From Sphingopyxis sp. 113P3 (GTDB taxonomy: Bacteria; Pseudomonadota; Alphaproteobacteria; Sphingomonadales; Sphingomonadaceae), in assembly GCF_001278035.1 (NCBI RefSeq), contig NZ_CP009452.1, positions 3,753,501 to 3,817,500 of the forward strand: a DNA stretch of 64,000 bases, written 5' to 3'. Below, piece after piece: positions 16,659 to 25,598 of the stretch. The notes below the pieces were generated by a model, which was given only the letters and a program-made list of their open reading frames with translations, made no database searches and had not been told where the DNA came from. The translations under genes and the position numbers were made by a program. Numbering within the stretch: position 1 is the first letter of the stretch; each line of letters opens with the position of its first letter.

Positions 16659-19337
16659 ATGGGCCCGCCGATCCAGATCTCGCAAAATCCCGACATCCGC
16701 TATCTCGGGCGGATATTGGGCGACGTCATTCGCGCCTATGGCGGCGATAAGCTCTTCCGGCAGACCGAATATATCCGCTCGGCGAGTGTCGACCGGCACC
16801 GCGGTATCGCCGGAGCCGAGGCGATCGACCCGGGGCTCGAGGCGCTGAGCCTCGACGACACGATCGCCTTCGTGCGCGGCTTCATGCTGTTTTCCATGCT
16901 TGCCAACCTCGCCGAGGACCGTCAGGGCGTCGCGATCGAGCCCGAGGCGACGATGGCAGCGGCTCTCGCCAAGCTGGCTGCCGACGGCGTGGACACCGCC
17001 GCGGTCGCAGCCCTGCTCGATGCGGCGCTGATCGCACCGGTGCTGACCGCGCACCCGACCGAGGTGCGCCGCAAGTCGATGCTCGACCACAAGAACCGTA
17101 TCGCCGAACTGATGCGGCTGCGCGACGCGGGTGCGGAGGAAACATCCGAGGGCGACGTGGTCGAAGATGCGATCCGCCGGCAGATCGTGCTCCTGTGGCA
17201 GACGCGCCCGCTGCGGACCGAAAAATTGTTCGTCGCCGACGAGATCGACAATGCGCTCACCTATTTGCGCGATGTTTTCCTCCCCGTCGTGCCCAAGCTC
17301 TACGCTCGCTGGGAAAAGCAGCTGGGCCGCCGTCCTGCGAGTTTCCTGCGCGTTGGTAGCTGGATCGGGGGCGATCGCGACGGCAACCCCTCCGTCACCG
17401 CCGAAACGCTGCGCATGGCAACCACGCGCAATGCCGCCGCCGTGCTCAGCCATTATCTCGATGCCGTGCACGCGCTCGGGGCCGAATTGTCGGTGTCCTC
17501 GGCGCTCGCCTCCGTCCCGCCAGCGGTCGAGACGCTAGCCGAGGCGAGCGGGGACGCCGCGCTCAGCCGCCGCGACGAACCTTATCGCCGCGCGCTGTCG
17601 GGCATCTATGCGCGGCTTTCGGCAACCCATGCCGAGATCGTCGGCAAGTCTCCGCCGCGTCCTTCGGCGCTCGCGGGCGAACCCTATGCGACGCCGGGCG
17701 ATTTCCGGCGCGATCTCGTCACCATCGCCGGCGGCCTGTCGGCGAGCGGCGAGGGCCAGCTCGGCGGCATCGGCGCGCTCGGGCGGCTGATCCGCGCGGT
17801 CGAAGTCTTCGGTTTTCACCTTGCGACCCTCGACATGCGGCAGAACAGCGCGGTGCATGAACGCGTCCTCGCCGAGCTGTTGAGCGTGTCGGGCGTGTGC
17901 GCCGATTACAGGGCGCTCAGCGAGGAGGAGCGCGTCGCATTGCTCACGGCAGAACTCGCAAGCGACCGCCCGCTCGCAGCGCCCTGGCACGAATGGAGCG
18001 AGGAGACCGCGGGCGAGCTTGCGATCGTCCACGCGGCGGCCGACGTACGGCGCCGGCTCGGGACGGACACGATCTGCCAGTGGATCATCTCGATGGCGCA
18101 GGACCTCTCCGACCTTCTCGAGGTGCATGTACTCGCGCGCGAGGGCGGGCTGTGGCGAAGCGGTGCTGAGGCGGGCGCAACGAACCTGATGGTAGTGCCG
18201 CTGTTCGAGACGATCGACGACCTCAGCCGTGCCCCCGACATCATGACGCGCTATTTCGCGATGCCCGAGCTCGGCCCGCAGGTTCGCGTGCGCGGCTACC
18301 AGGAAGTGATGATCGGCTATTCCGATTCGAACAAGGATGGCGGCTATCTGACGTCTACCTGGGGGCTTCACCAGGCATCGCAAGCGCTCACTCCCGTGTT
18401 CGAGAAGGCGGGAAGCGCGATGCAGCTGTTCCACGGCCGCGGGGGCGCGGTCGGACGCGGCGGCGGTAGCGCTTTCGCCGCGATCCGCGCCCAGCCTGCA
18501 GCAACCGTGCAAGGGCGGATCCGCATCACCGAACAGGGCGAAGTGATCGCAGCGAAATATGGCAGCGCCGACAGCGCGGCAACCAATCTGGAAGCAATGG
18601 TTTCGGCGAGTCTGCTCGCGAGCCTCGAGGCCGACGCCATCCGCGAGGACGATCACCCGCGCTACGCCGCAGCGATGACCGCGCTCTCGGACACGGCCTT
18701 CGCGGCCTACCGCGGGCTTGTCTACGAGACGCCGGGATTCAAGGATTTCTTCCGCGCGATGACCCCGATCGCTGAAATCGCAACGCTGAAAATCGGCTCG
18801 CGCCCGTCGAGCCGCACGAAGAGCAGCGCGATCGAGGATCTGCGCGCGATTCCCTGGGTGTTCAGCTGGGCCCAGTCGCGCGCGATGCTGCCTGGCTGGT
18901 ACGGGACAGGCGAAGCTTTCGCGGCGTTCAAGGATCCGGTCCTGCTTGCCGACATGGCGCAAAGCTGGCCCTTTTTCGCCGCGCTTCTCGGCAATATGGA
19001 GATGGTGCTCGCGAAATCGGACATGGGGATCGCAGCGCGCTATGCCGCGCTCGCGGGCGCAGTCGACGGGCATGAGGCGATATTCACCCGCATCCGTGAT
19101 GGCTGGAACCGGGCCCACGACGGGCTGCTCGCGATCACCGGACAGACGCGGCTCCTCGAGAAGAGCCCGGCGCTCGAGGCCTCGATCCGGCTGCGACTAC
19201 CCTATATCGAGCCGCTCAATCTTTTGCAGATCGAGTTGATGAAGCGTCACCGCGCCGGCGAGACCGATCCGCGCATCGCCGAGGGGATACAACTCACGAT
19301 CAACGCAATCGCGACGGCGCTGCGCAATAGCGGCTGA
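16659..19337 (+). CDS. ppc: Phosphoenolpyruvate carboxylase
   Basis: Ppc carboxylates PEP to oxaloacetate, replenishing the TCA cycle. The 892-residue length is normal. The two active-site signatures are present: VLTAHPTEVRRKS with His132, and GYSDSNKDGGY near 555 with its lysine. The glycine loop FHGRGGAVGRGGG lies near 590, and the tail ends LRNSG, close to the usual (Q/R)NTG terminus that contributes to the active site. ATG at 16659. It stands alone on the plus strand and converges on a lipoprotein gene. Confidence 0.97.
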   Translation: MGPPIQISQNPDIRYLGRILGDVIRAYGGDKLFRQTEYIRSASVDRHRGIAGAEAIDPGLEALSLDDTIAFVRGFMLFSMLANLAEDRQGVAIEPEATMAAALAKLAADGVDTAAVAALLDAALIAPVLTAHPTEVRRKSMLDHKNRIAELMRLRDAGAEETSEGDVVEDAIRRQIVLLWQTRPLRTEKLFVADEIDNALTYLRDVFLPVVPKLYARWEKQLGRRPASFLRVGSWIGGDRDGNPSVTAETLRMATTRNAAAVLSHYLDAVHALGAELSVSSALASVPPAVETLAEASGDAALSRRDEPYRRALSGIYARLSATHAEIVGKSPPRPSALAGEPYATPGDFRRDLVTIAGGLSASGEGQLGGIGALGRLIRAVEVFGFHLATLDMRQNSAVHERVLAELLSVSGVCADYRALSEEERVALLTAELASDRPLAAPWHEWSEETAGELAIVHAAADVRRRLGTDTICQWIISMAQDLSDLLEVHVLAREGGLWRSGAEAGATNLMVVPLFETIDDLSRAPDIMTRYFAMPELGPQVRVRGYQEVMIGYSDSNKDGGYLTSTWGLHQASQALTPVFEKAGSAMQLFHGRGGAVGRGGGSAFAAIRAQPAATVQGRIRITEQGEVIAAKYGSADSAATNLEAMVSASLLASLEADAIREDDHPRYAAAMTALSDTAFAAYRGLVYETPGFKDFFRAMTPIAEIATLKIGSRPSSRTKSSAIEDLRAIPWVFSWAQSRAMLPGWYGTGEAFAAFKDPVLLADMAQSWPFFAALLGNMEMVLAKSDMGIAARYAALAGAVDGHEAIFTRIRDGWNRAHDGLLAITGQTRLLEKSPALEASIRLRLPYIEPLNLLQIELMKRHRAGETDPRIAEGIQLTINAIATALRNSG

Positions 19338-19402
19338 TCCGTCCCGATCGAGGCAAGGCATGGCCCGGTCGATGGCGCCTACGCCTTCGCTATCGCGGAG
19401 GG

Positions 19403-19921
19403 TTATTTCGAGATGATCCGCACCTCGCCCTTGCTCGCGGCACCGTCGGGATTGAACGCGATGGTGAAATCGTCACCGTCCTTGTCGGTACCGGCTAGCG
19501 TGTCGCCGTCGCGCGTCACCTTGACGCCCTTCTTGGCGAATTCGGCCGCCATCCAGTCGGCTGCCTTGGCTGGAGCGGCAGGCGAGGTAAAACCGAGGTT
19601 CACTGTCGCCTTGTCGGCTCGGTTCCGGTCGCTCGCGTTGACGTTGACCTTGGTCACCTTGCTGCCCGGGTAGAGTTTGACCCCATCGATGTCGAAATCA
19701 CCCTCGATGTCGAGGTCAACAAAGTCGGGGATGTCGATGTTGATCGCGCTACCATCCTCGCCGCCAATCTTGAGCTTGCCCCCGTCCCGGCCCGCCTTGA
19801 TCTGCACGCCCCCGCCCTCGCCGTCGGCGTTGATCGAGATTTCGGTCTCGGTCGTCTTTTCGTCCTTCTGCCCGCAGGCAGCGAGGAGCAGTATCGCGGG
19901 AATCAGAAAAGCGAGGCGCAT
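19403..19921 (-). CDS. Hypothetical lipoprotein
   Basis: This 172-residue protein starts at an ATG with AAGGAG six bases upstream. The N-terminus MRLAFLIPAILLLAAC is a lipoprotein signal with Cys16. The mature part has short repeated strands rich in Gly, Asp and Ile (EISINADGEGGGVQIKAGRD, GGKLKIGGEDG, DLDIEGDFDIDGVKLYPG), suggesting a beta-solenoid or antiparallel sheet, then a tail with a conserved look (AADWMAAEFAKKGVKVTRD). I do not recognise a named family. An ATG 63 bp upstream would remove the signal from the N-terminus and is rejected. Confidence 0.75.
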   Translation of the reverse strand: MRLAFLIPAILLLAACGQKDEKTTETEISINADGEGGGVQIKAGRDGGKLKIGGEDGSAINIDIPDFVDLDIEGDFDIDGVKLYPGSKVTKVNVNASDRNRADKATVNLGFTSPAAPAKAADWMAAEFAKKGVKVTRDGDTLAGTDKDGDDFTIAFNPDGAASKGEVRIISK

Positions 19922-20010
19922 GGCGGATCTCCTTGGTGCATTATCCATATAATACACCGAGGGGGGCCGAGCATCAACCAACATTTGTCTGTGTCGGAAG
20001 GGGAGGCCGC

Positions 20011-20814
20011 TCAGGCGTCAATGCTTGTCTTGAGGTCGCCGTGCACAAGACCGCCGTCGACGGTGATCGTGTCGCCGACAACATAGTCGCCTGCCTTCGA
20101 CGCAAGAAAGATCGCGGCGCCGGCCATATCCTCGGGGACGCCGATGCGTTTTACGGGGATGCTCTTGGAAACCGCGTCACCATGGTCGCGCGCTGCCTTG
20201 TTCATGTCCGACTGGAAGGCGCCCGGCGCGATCGCGCTCACCACGATATGGTCCTGCACCAGACGGGCCGCCAGGCGCTTGGTGAGGTAGAGGATCGCCG
20301 CCTTCGAGGCATGATAGCTGTAGGTTTCCCAGGGGTTGAGGCGCATGCCGTCGATCGAGCCGATGTTGATGACCTTTGCCGGGCGATCCTGCGTGCCTGC
20401 AGCCTTGAGCAAGGCGTGTAGCGCCTGCGTCAGGAAGAAGGGCGATTTGACGTTGATGTCCATCACCTTGTCCCAGCCGCTTTCGGGGAAGCCCTCGAAC
20501 GGCTCGCCCCACGCAGCGCCGGCGTTGTTGACAAGAATGTCGAGCCGCTCTTCGCGGCCGCCAATCTCCGCGGCGAGCGCGCGGCAGCCCTCGACACTCG
20601 AAAGATCGAACGGCAGGCCGATGACCTTGCCAGGGTAGCGTGTGTCGAAATCGGCGACCGCCGCCTCGACCTGCGCGGTCTTGCGCGCCGAAATATAGAC
20701 ACGCGCGCAGCCCGCAGCGAGGAAACCCTCGACGATCATCGCGCCGATCCCGCGCGATCCGCCGGTGACCAGCGCGACGCGGCCGTCGAGGCCGAACATG
20801 TCCTGAAGGTTCAT
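20011..20814 (-). CDS. SDR family oxidoreductase
   Basis: This classical short-chain dehydrogenase of 267 residues has the cofactor motif TGGSRGIG near 17-24, NNAG near 94, catalytic Ser in INIGSID, and YHASK near 168 with Tyr and Lys. It resembles RhlG/3-oxoacyl reductase-like SDRs that accept NADP. It lies 35 bp downstream of the paired acyl-CoA dehydrogenase genes on the same strand, so it probably acts in the same beta-oxidation-like pathway on a hydroxyacyl or ketoacyl intermediate. The substrate is unknown. Confidence 0.88.
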   Translation of the reverse strand: MNLQDMFGLDGRVALVTGGSRGIGAMIVEGFLAAGCARVYISARKTAQVEAAVADFDTRYPGKVIGLPFDLSSVEGCRALAAEIGGREERLDILVNNAGAAWGEPFEGFPESGWDKVMDINVKSPFFLTQALHALLKAAGTQDRPAKVINIGSIDGMRLNPWETYSYHASKAAILYLTKRLAARLVQDHIVVSAIAPGAFQSDMNKAARDHGDAVSKSIPVKRIGVPEDMAGAAIFLASKAGDYVVGDTITVDGGLVHGDLKTSIDA

Positions 20815-20849
20815 GGGACTATCTCTCTTCCACTCTAAAATTGGCTCAC

Positions 20850-21968
20850 CTAGTAGCCGTTCATCCGCGCAACCTGATCGATGTGATAATGCACATCGCC
20901 CATATATTCGGCGAGCGCGCGGTCGCGTTTCATGTAAAGGCCGATATCATATTCGTCGGTCATCCCGATGCCCCCGTGCATCTGGACCCCCTCGCGCACC
21001 GCAAGGCCCGCGGCCCGTCCCGCTTTCGCCTTGGCGACAGAAACCATCAGCTTTGCGCCGGCGCTGCCCTCGTCGAGCAGCTGCTGCGCCTTCATCACGC
21101 TCGCGCGCGCGACCTCCATCTCGCCATAAAGATGTGCCGCGCGGTGCTGGAGCGCCTGGAACTCACCGATCAGGCGCCCGAACTGTTTGCGTTCCTTAAG
21201 ATAGGTGATGGTCATATCCATCGCGCCCTGCCCCACGCCCACCATCTCCGCCGCAGCGCCGGTGCGCGTCGCAGCGAGCAGCGCTTCGAGAATCGCATCT
21301 CCCGCGTCGACTTCTCCGATCACCGCGTCCGCGTCGACCTCGACGCCATCGAGCGTGACGTGGCTTGCGAGGCTCGAATCGACCAGGCGTCGCGGATCTG
21401 CAGTCAGGCCCTTCGCATCCTTGGGCACCGCGAACAGCGTGATCCCTCCATCGGTCTTCGCCGCAACGATGCTCATGTCGGCGACATGGCCGTGAAGAAC
21501 GAAGCTCTTCCTGCCGTCGAGGCGGAAGCCGTTGCCGCTGCGTGTCGCGGTCGCCGCAATGCGGTCGGGACGATGCTTCGCGCCCTCATCGATCGCGAGC
21601 GCGACGATCGCCTCGCCCGCTGCAATCGCGGGTAGCCAGCGGGCGGCCTGCGTGCCGCCCGCCTTCGCGAGCGCCGCGACCGCACCGACACTGGTCGACA
21701 GAAAGGGTGAAGGGGTCAGGTTACGGCCGATTTCCTCGAGCACGATACCCGCCTCCAGATGCCCCATGCCGAGACCGCCATGCTCCTCGGGAACGAGCAT
21801 CCCGGGCAGCCCCATTTCGAGAAACTGCGCCCAAAGGTCGCGCGAGAAGCCGGTGGCATCGGCGCTGTCACGCAGCTGGCGGAGGTGGGAAACGGGGGCC
21901 TTTTCGGCCACGAAGGGCGCGATGCTGTCCTTGAGCATCGCCTGGTCGTCATTGTGGTAGAGCGGCAT
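20850..21968 (-). CDS. Acyl-CoA dehydrogenase, probable non-catalytic partner subunit
   Basis: This 372-residue acyl-CoA dehydrogenase-fold protein shows ACAD sequences: EEHGGLGMGHLE near 61-72, DGRKSFVLHG near 151-160, KERKQFGRLIGEFQALQH near 258-275 and VQMHGGIGMTDEYD near 328-341. The usual base in the C-terminal YEG motif is replaced (EYMGD, Met356), and the alternative helix-G glutamate position reads LAATRTG (Thr234). It therefore probably lacks its own base. The adjacent 393-residue ACAD keeps a glutamate, so the two may form a heteromeric enzyme like the FadE28-FadE29 pairs of steroid side-chain degradation. Confidence 0.85.
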   Translation of the reverse strand: MPLYHNDDQAMLKDSIAPFVAEKAPVSHLRQLRDSADATGFSRDLWAQFLEMGLPGMLVPEEHGGLGMGHLEAGIVLEEIGRNLTPSPFLSTSVGAVAALAKAGGTQAARWLPAIAAGEAIVALAIDEGAKHRPDRIAATATRSGNGFRLDGRKSFVLHGHVADMSIVAAKTDGGITLFAVPKDAKGLTADPRRLVDSSLASHVTLDGVEVDADAVIGEVDAGDAILEALLAATRTGAAAEMVGVGQGAMDMTITYLKERKQFGRLIGEFQALQHRAAHLYGEMEVARASVMKAQQLLDEGSAGAKLMVSVAKAKAGRAAGLAVREGVQMHGGIGMTDEYDIGLYMKRDRALAEYMGDVHYHIDQVARMNGY

Positions 21969-21971
21969 GGA

Positions 21972-23153
21972 TCAGGCTCCGGGAAGGTCGAGGATACGCT
22001 TGGCGATGACGTTGAGCATGACTTCGCTCGTCCCGCCTTCGATCGAATTGGCCTTGGTGCGAAGCCAGGTGCGTGCACGCGCACCGCCCTTGCTTTCCTC
22101 GCTGTCCCATTCGAGCGCGTCGCTGCCCCCGCCCGACATGACGAGTTCATGGCGCCGCTTGTTGAGCTCGGTTCCGACATATTTCATCATGTTTGACGAG
22201 GCAGGATGTGCGCGGCCCGTCTTCCACATGTCCATGAAACGCTCGCCCATCGCGCGGTAGGCAAAGACGTCGACGTCGAACGCCGCCATTTCGGCGCGCA
22301 GGATCGGATCGTCGAGTTCGCCATGGTCATTCTTGCCGAGCGACTTGGCAAAAAGCGCTCCGATACTGACCATATCGCCCCCGGCGCCGCCACCCGAGAT
22401 CATCTCGCGCTCGTGACCGAGCAGATATTTTGCCACATCCCAGCCGCGGTTGATTTCGCCCACGAACTGCGTCTTGGGCACCTTCACATCATCGAAAAAG
22501 GTTTCGCAGAAAGGTGAGTTGCCCGAAATCAGCAGGATCGGCTTGGTGGTGACGCCCGGGCTCTCCATGTCGAATAGCATGAAGGTGATGCCCTGATATT
22601 TGTTCGTCTTGTCGGTGCGGACGAGGCAGAAGATCCAGTCGGCCTTGTCGGCATAGCTCGTCCAGATCTTCGAACCGTTGACGACCCAGTGATCGCCCTT
22701 GTCCTCGCCGAAGGTCTGCAAGCTGACGAGGTCGCTGCCCGAGCCGGGTTCGGAATAGCCCTGACACCAGCGGATTTCGCCGCGCGCGATCTGATTGAGA
22801 TAGTGGACCTTCTGCTCCTCGGTCCCGAATTTGAGCAGCGCGGGGCCGAGCATCCAGATGCCGAAGCTCTGAAGCGGCGGGCGAGCGTTGATCCTCGCCA
22901 TTTCCTGTTTGAGGATCTTCGTCTCTTCGGGCGAGAGACCTGCGCCGCCATAGGCCTTGGGCCAGTCGGGAACGGTGTAGCCCTTGGCAACACAGCGATC
23001 GAGCCACAGTTTCTGCGCCTCATTCTTGAACTTGAACTTGCGGCCACCCCAGCAAATGTCGTCCTCGTCGCGAACGGGCTCGCGCATTTCGGGGGGGCAA
23101 TTGGTTTCCAGCCACGCACGCACGTCGGCGCGAAAGGCGTCCAGATCGCTCAT
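21972..23153 (-). CDS. Acyl-CoA dehydrogenase, probable catalytic subunit
   Basis: This 393-residue ACAD has CQGYSEPGSGSDLVSLQT near 130-147 for FAD binding, VVNGSKIWTSYA near 157-168, and a C-terminal SIEGGTSEVMLNVIAKRIL. In helix G it carries LLGHEREMISGG with Glu248, aligning with the base of isovaleryl-CoA dehydrogenase-type enzymes. The start ATG is at 23151-23153, and 3 bp separate its stop from the start of the companion ACAD. It heads the minus arm, facing the plus-strand cluster across a 169-bp region that contains a 26-bp palindrome. Confidence 0.9.
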   Translation of the reverse strand: MSDLDAFRADVRAWLETNCPPEMREPVRDEDDICWGGRKFKFKNEAQKLWLDRCVAKGYTVPDWPKAYGGAGLSPEETKILKQEMARINARPPLQSFGIWMLGPALLKFGTEEQKVHYLNQIARGEIRWCQGYSEPGSGSDLVSLQTFGEDKGDHWVVNGSKIWTSYADKADWIFCLVRTDKTNKYQGITFMLFDMESPGVTTKPILLISGNSPFCETFFDDVKVPKTQFVGEINRGWDVAKYLLGHEREMISGGGAGGDMVSIGALFAKSLGKNDHGELDDPILRAEMAAFDVDVFAYRAMGERFMDMWKTGRAHPASSNMMKYVGTELNKRRHELVMSGGGSDALEWDSEESKGGARARTWLRTKANSIEGGTSEVMLNVIAKRILDLPGA

Positions 23154-23193
23154 CTTCAGGCTCCTCTTCTGGCGCGCAAACTAAGGGGAGTCG

Positions 23194-23219
23194 CCAAGTT
23201 TACGCAAGCGTCAACTTGG
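23194..23219. promoter_or_regulatory. 26-bp palindromic operator candidate
   Basis: Arms CCAAGTTTACGC (23194-23205) and GCGTCAACTTGG (23208-23219) are complementary except for one position and are separated by AA. The core TTTACGCAAGCGTCAA resembles operators of MerR- or TetR-type regulators of acyl-CoA catabolism. It lies between two divergent transcription starts, so it could control both arms. No regulator gene is adjacent. Confidence 0.6.
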
Positions 23220-23322
23220 GCAAGGCAAGGTGCCGTTACGGCGCCGTAGCGTCGGATGGGTCGGCGTTGACGGGACCACTGGCGCCCCTAAGCTAGGTCG
23301 CAAAAGAAAACGGGAGAGCAGG

Positions 23323-24183
23323 ATGATGCGATTCGCAGGCAAGGTCGCCGTGGTCACGGGCGCCGCATCGGGCATCGGCAAGGCCGCGGTCCTGAAACTC
23401 GCCGGCGAAGGCGCGCATGTGTTCGCCGCCGATATCGACGAAGCAGGCGGGCGGGCGCTTGCCGAGACCTCGAACGGCAAGATCGACTTCGTCCGCTGCG
23501 ACGTCACGCAGCCGGCCGACATCGAGGCGCTGATGAATGCAGCCGCGGCGAAGGGGGGCGGCATCGAAATCGTCTTCAACAATGCCGGCGCGGGCGGCGA
23601 CCGCGCTCCGATCGACGAGATCACGCCCGAAGGCTGGGACCGGACCATGGACCTGCTTTTGAAATCGGTCGCGATGGGCATCCGCTACGCAAGCGTGCAC
23701 ATGAAGGGCCGCAGCGGCGCATCGATCATCAACACGGCGAGCGTCGCGGCACTGGGCGCGGGCTATTCCCCCACCGCCTACGCCGTGGCCAAGGCGGGCG
23801 TGCTGCACCTCACCAAGGTCGCAGCGACAGATCTTGCCCGATATGGCATTCGCGTGAACGCGATCTGCCCCGGCTTCATCAACACGAACATCTTTACCTC
23901 TTCGCTCGAAGTCCCCGAAGCGAGCAAGGGTGCGGCCAAGGCCATCATCGCCGACATGAGCGCCCATGCACAGCCGGTCGCGCGCGGCGGCCAGCCGGAG
24001 GATATCGCAAACGCCGTCGCCTATCTGGCGAGCGAGGAATCCGCGTTCATGACCGGCACCCATCTTCTGGTCGACGGGGGGCTGACGATCGGCCAGCGCC
24101 ACGCCTGGGACCCTGAAACGCCGGGACTGTTCGACGCGCTGACGCAGATGGAGGAAGCGGCCAAGGCCGGGGCGGGCGCGTGA
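23323..24183 (+). CDS. SDR family oxidoreductase
   Basis: This 286-residue short-chain dehydrogenase starts at the first of two ATGs (23323, 23326) after GGGAGAGCAGG. It has TGAASGIG near 12-19, FNNAGAGGD near 87, Ser in INTASVAALG and YAVAK near 157 with the catalytic Tyr and Lys. The C-terminus (DGGLTIGQRHAWDPETPG) is longer than average. It is the first gene of the plus arm and its stop overlaps the GTG of the first transporter gene, so it is coupled to transport. It probably oxidises a hydroxyl of the imported compound or a CoA derivative. Confidence 0.87.
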   Translation: MMRFAGKVAVVTGAASGIGKAAVLKLAGEGAHVFAADIDEAGGRALAETSNGKIDFVRCDVTQPADIEALMNAAAAKGGGIEIVFNNAGAGGDRAPIDEITPEGWDRTMDLLLKSVAMGIRYASVHMKGRSGASIINTASVAALGAGYSPTAYAVAKAGVLHLTKVAATDLARYGIRVNAICPGFINTNIFTSSLEVPEASKGAAKAIIADMSAHAQPVARGGQPEDIANAVAYLASEESAFMTGTHLLVDGGLTIGQRHAWDPETPGLFDALTQMEEAAKAGAGA

Positions 24184-25598
24184 GCGCTGCCACGGGGCCG
24201 GCGCAGCTGCCGCTGCGCCTCAAGATGTTCCACGGCCTCGGCAGCATTGCCTATGGCGTGAAGGACAACGGCTTCTCTACCTTTCTGCTGCTTTTCTACA
24301 ATCAGGTGCTGGGGATGGATGCGAAGCTGGTCAGCTTTGCCCTGATGCTCGCGCTTGTCCTCGACGCCTTCGTTGACCCTGTCATCGGCTATCTCTCCGA
24401 TCAGACACACACCCGCTGGGGCCGCCGCCTGCCCTGGCTGTACCTCGCCCCGATCCCTCTCGCCTTCGCCTGGTTCGCGCTGTGGACGCCGGACACCGAT
24501 GCCGCGCCCGGCTTCTGGCACCTCGTCATCGTCGCGGTCATCGTGCGCAGCCTCGTTTCCTGCTGCGAAGTGCCCTCGGTCGCGCTGCTCCCCGAGCTGA
24601 CACGCGACTATGACGAACGCACGACATTGATGCGCTATCGCTACCTCTTTGGCTGGGCGGGCGGACTGCTGATGCTCTTTCTCGCCTACGACGTGTTTCT
24701 CGCCAAGTCGCTTCTCGCGGCCGAGGGCTATTATCAATATGGCGTGTTCGGAGGGCTGCTGATGGCGGCGACCGTGCTGATCTCGGCTGCAGGGCAACAT
24801 CGCTGGGCGGCGCGCTGGCCCGCGCGCAAGCCGTCGGTCTTCAGCATCGGGACCGCCTTTCGCGAGATACGCGAGTCGCTCAGCCATCCGGCCTTTCTCG
24901 TGCTGCTCGCCGCGGGCGCAATCGCCTATACGAGCCAGGGGATCACCTTCTCTATCTCCAACTATCTCTACCTCTTCATCTGGCGCTTCTCGCCCGAGGC
25001 CTTCATGATCTACCCTTGGGTGCTGTTCGCGAGCGTTGTGGGCACCTTCCTGCTCGTCGGACCTGCGCACCGCCGTTTTGGCAAGCGGACCACGGCGATC
25101 GCCGGCGGGCTGATCGGCATGAGCTTCTGGGTCACGCCCTTCGTGCTGCGCCATCTGGGCCTGTGGCCGGCCGAGGGCAGCGCGGCGTCGACCACCGGCC
25201 TCTTCATCTTCTTCTTCCTTGCCAACCTGTTCAGCGTGTCGGTGATGATCTCGGGCGGTTCCATGATTGCCGATATTGTCGAGGCGTCCGAAGTGCAGAC
25301 GGGGCGGCGTAGCGAGGGGACTTTCTTCGCGGGCAATTTCTTCATGCAGAAATGCGCGACGGGGCTTGGCATCTTCGCCACCGGACTGCTCGTCGACCTT
25401 GCCGGGATTCCGGAGAAGGCCGATCCGGCCAGGGTGCCGGAAGCCGTTATCGACAATTTCTCCTTCTATTACTGCGTGCTGGTAATCCTGTGCGCGATTC
25501 TGTCGGCGCTCATTTTCCGCCATTATCCGATCAACCGCGAGGATCATGAGGCTCGCGTCGCCGCACTTGCCGCCGCCGAGGCCGGTGCGGAGCGATGA
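24180..25598 (+). CDS. GPH-type MFS transporter (copy 1 of tandem pair)
   Basis: This 472-residue protein has twelve hydrophobic segments and the glycoside-pentoside-hexuronide (MelB-like) layout: YNQVLGMDAKLVS near 36-48, DAFVDPVIGYLSDQTHTRWG near 62-81 with the GRR loop, and [19 protein letters not shown] near 125-143. The GTG start overlaps the upstream SDR stop (GTGA). The next gene is a clear paralogue with the same motifs. GPH proteins are sodium or proton symporters; in this catabolic setting the substrate need not be a sugar. Confidence 0.87.
   Translation: MSAATGPAQLPLRLKMFHGLGSIAYGVKDNGFSTFLLLFYNQVLGMDAKLVSFALMLALVLDAFVDPVIGYLSDQTHTRWGRRLPWLYLAPIPLAFAWFALWTPDTDAAPGFWHLVIVAVIVRSLVSCCEVPSVALLPELTRDYDERTTLMRYRYLFGWAGGLLMLFLAYDVFLAKSLLAAEGYYQYGVFGGLLMAATVLISAAGQHRWAARWPARKPSVFSIGTAFREIRESLSHPAFLVLLAAGAIAYTSQGITFSISNYLYLFIWRFSPEAFMIYPWVLFASVVGTFLLVGPAHRRFGKRTTAIAGGLIGMSFWVTPFVLRHLGLWPAEGSAASTTGLFIFFFLANLFSVSVMISGGSMIADIVEASEVQTGRRSEGTFFAGNFFMQKCATGLGIFATGLLVDLAGIPEKADPARVPEAVIDNFSFYYCVLVILCAILSALIFRHYPINREDHEARVAALAAAEAGAER

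Noticed and set aside
24021-25547. Long minus-strand open frame of about 508 codons across the first GPH transporter
   Set aside because: It is antisense to a protein with clear MFS motifs and translates to an Arg/Asp/His-rich sequence without domains; GC-rich DNA gives such shadows often.
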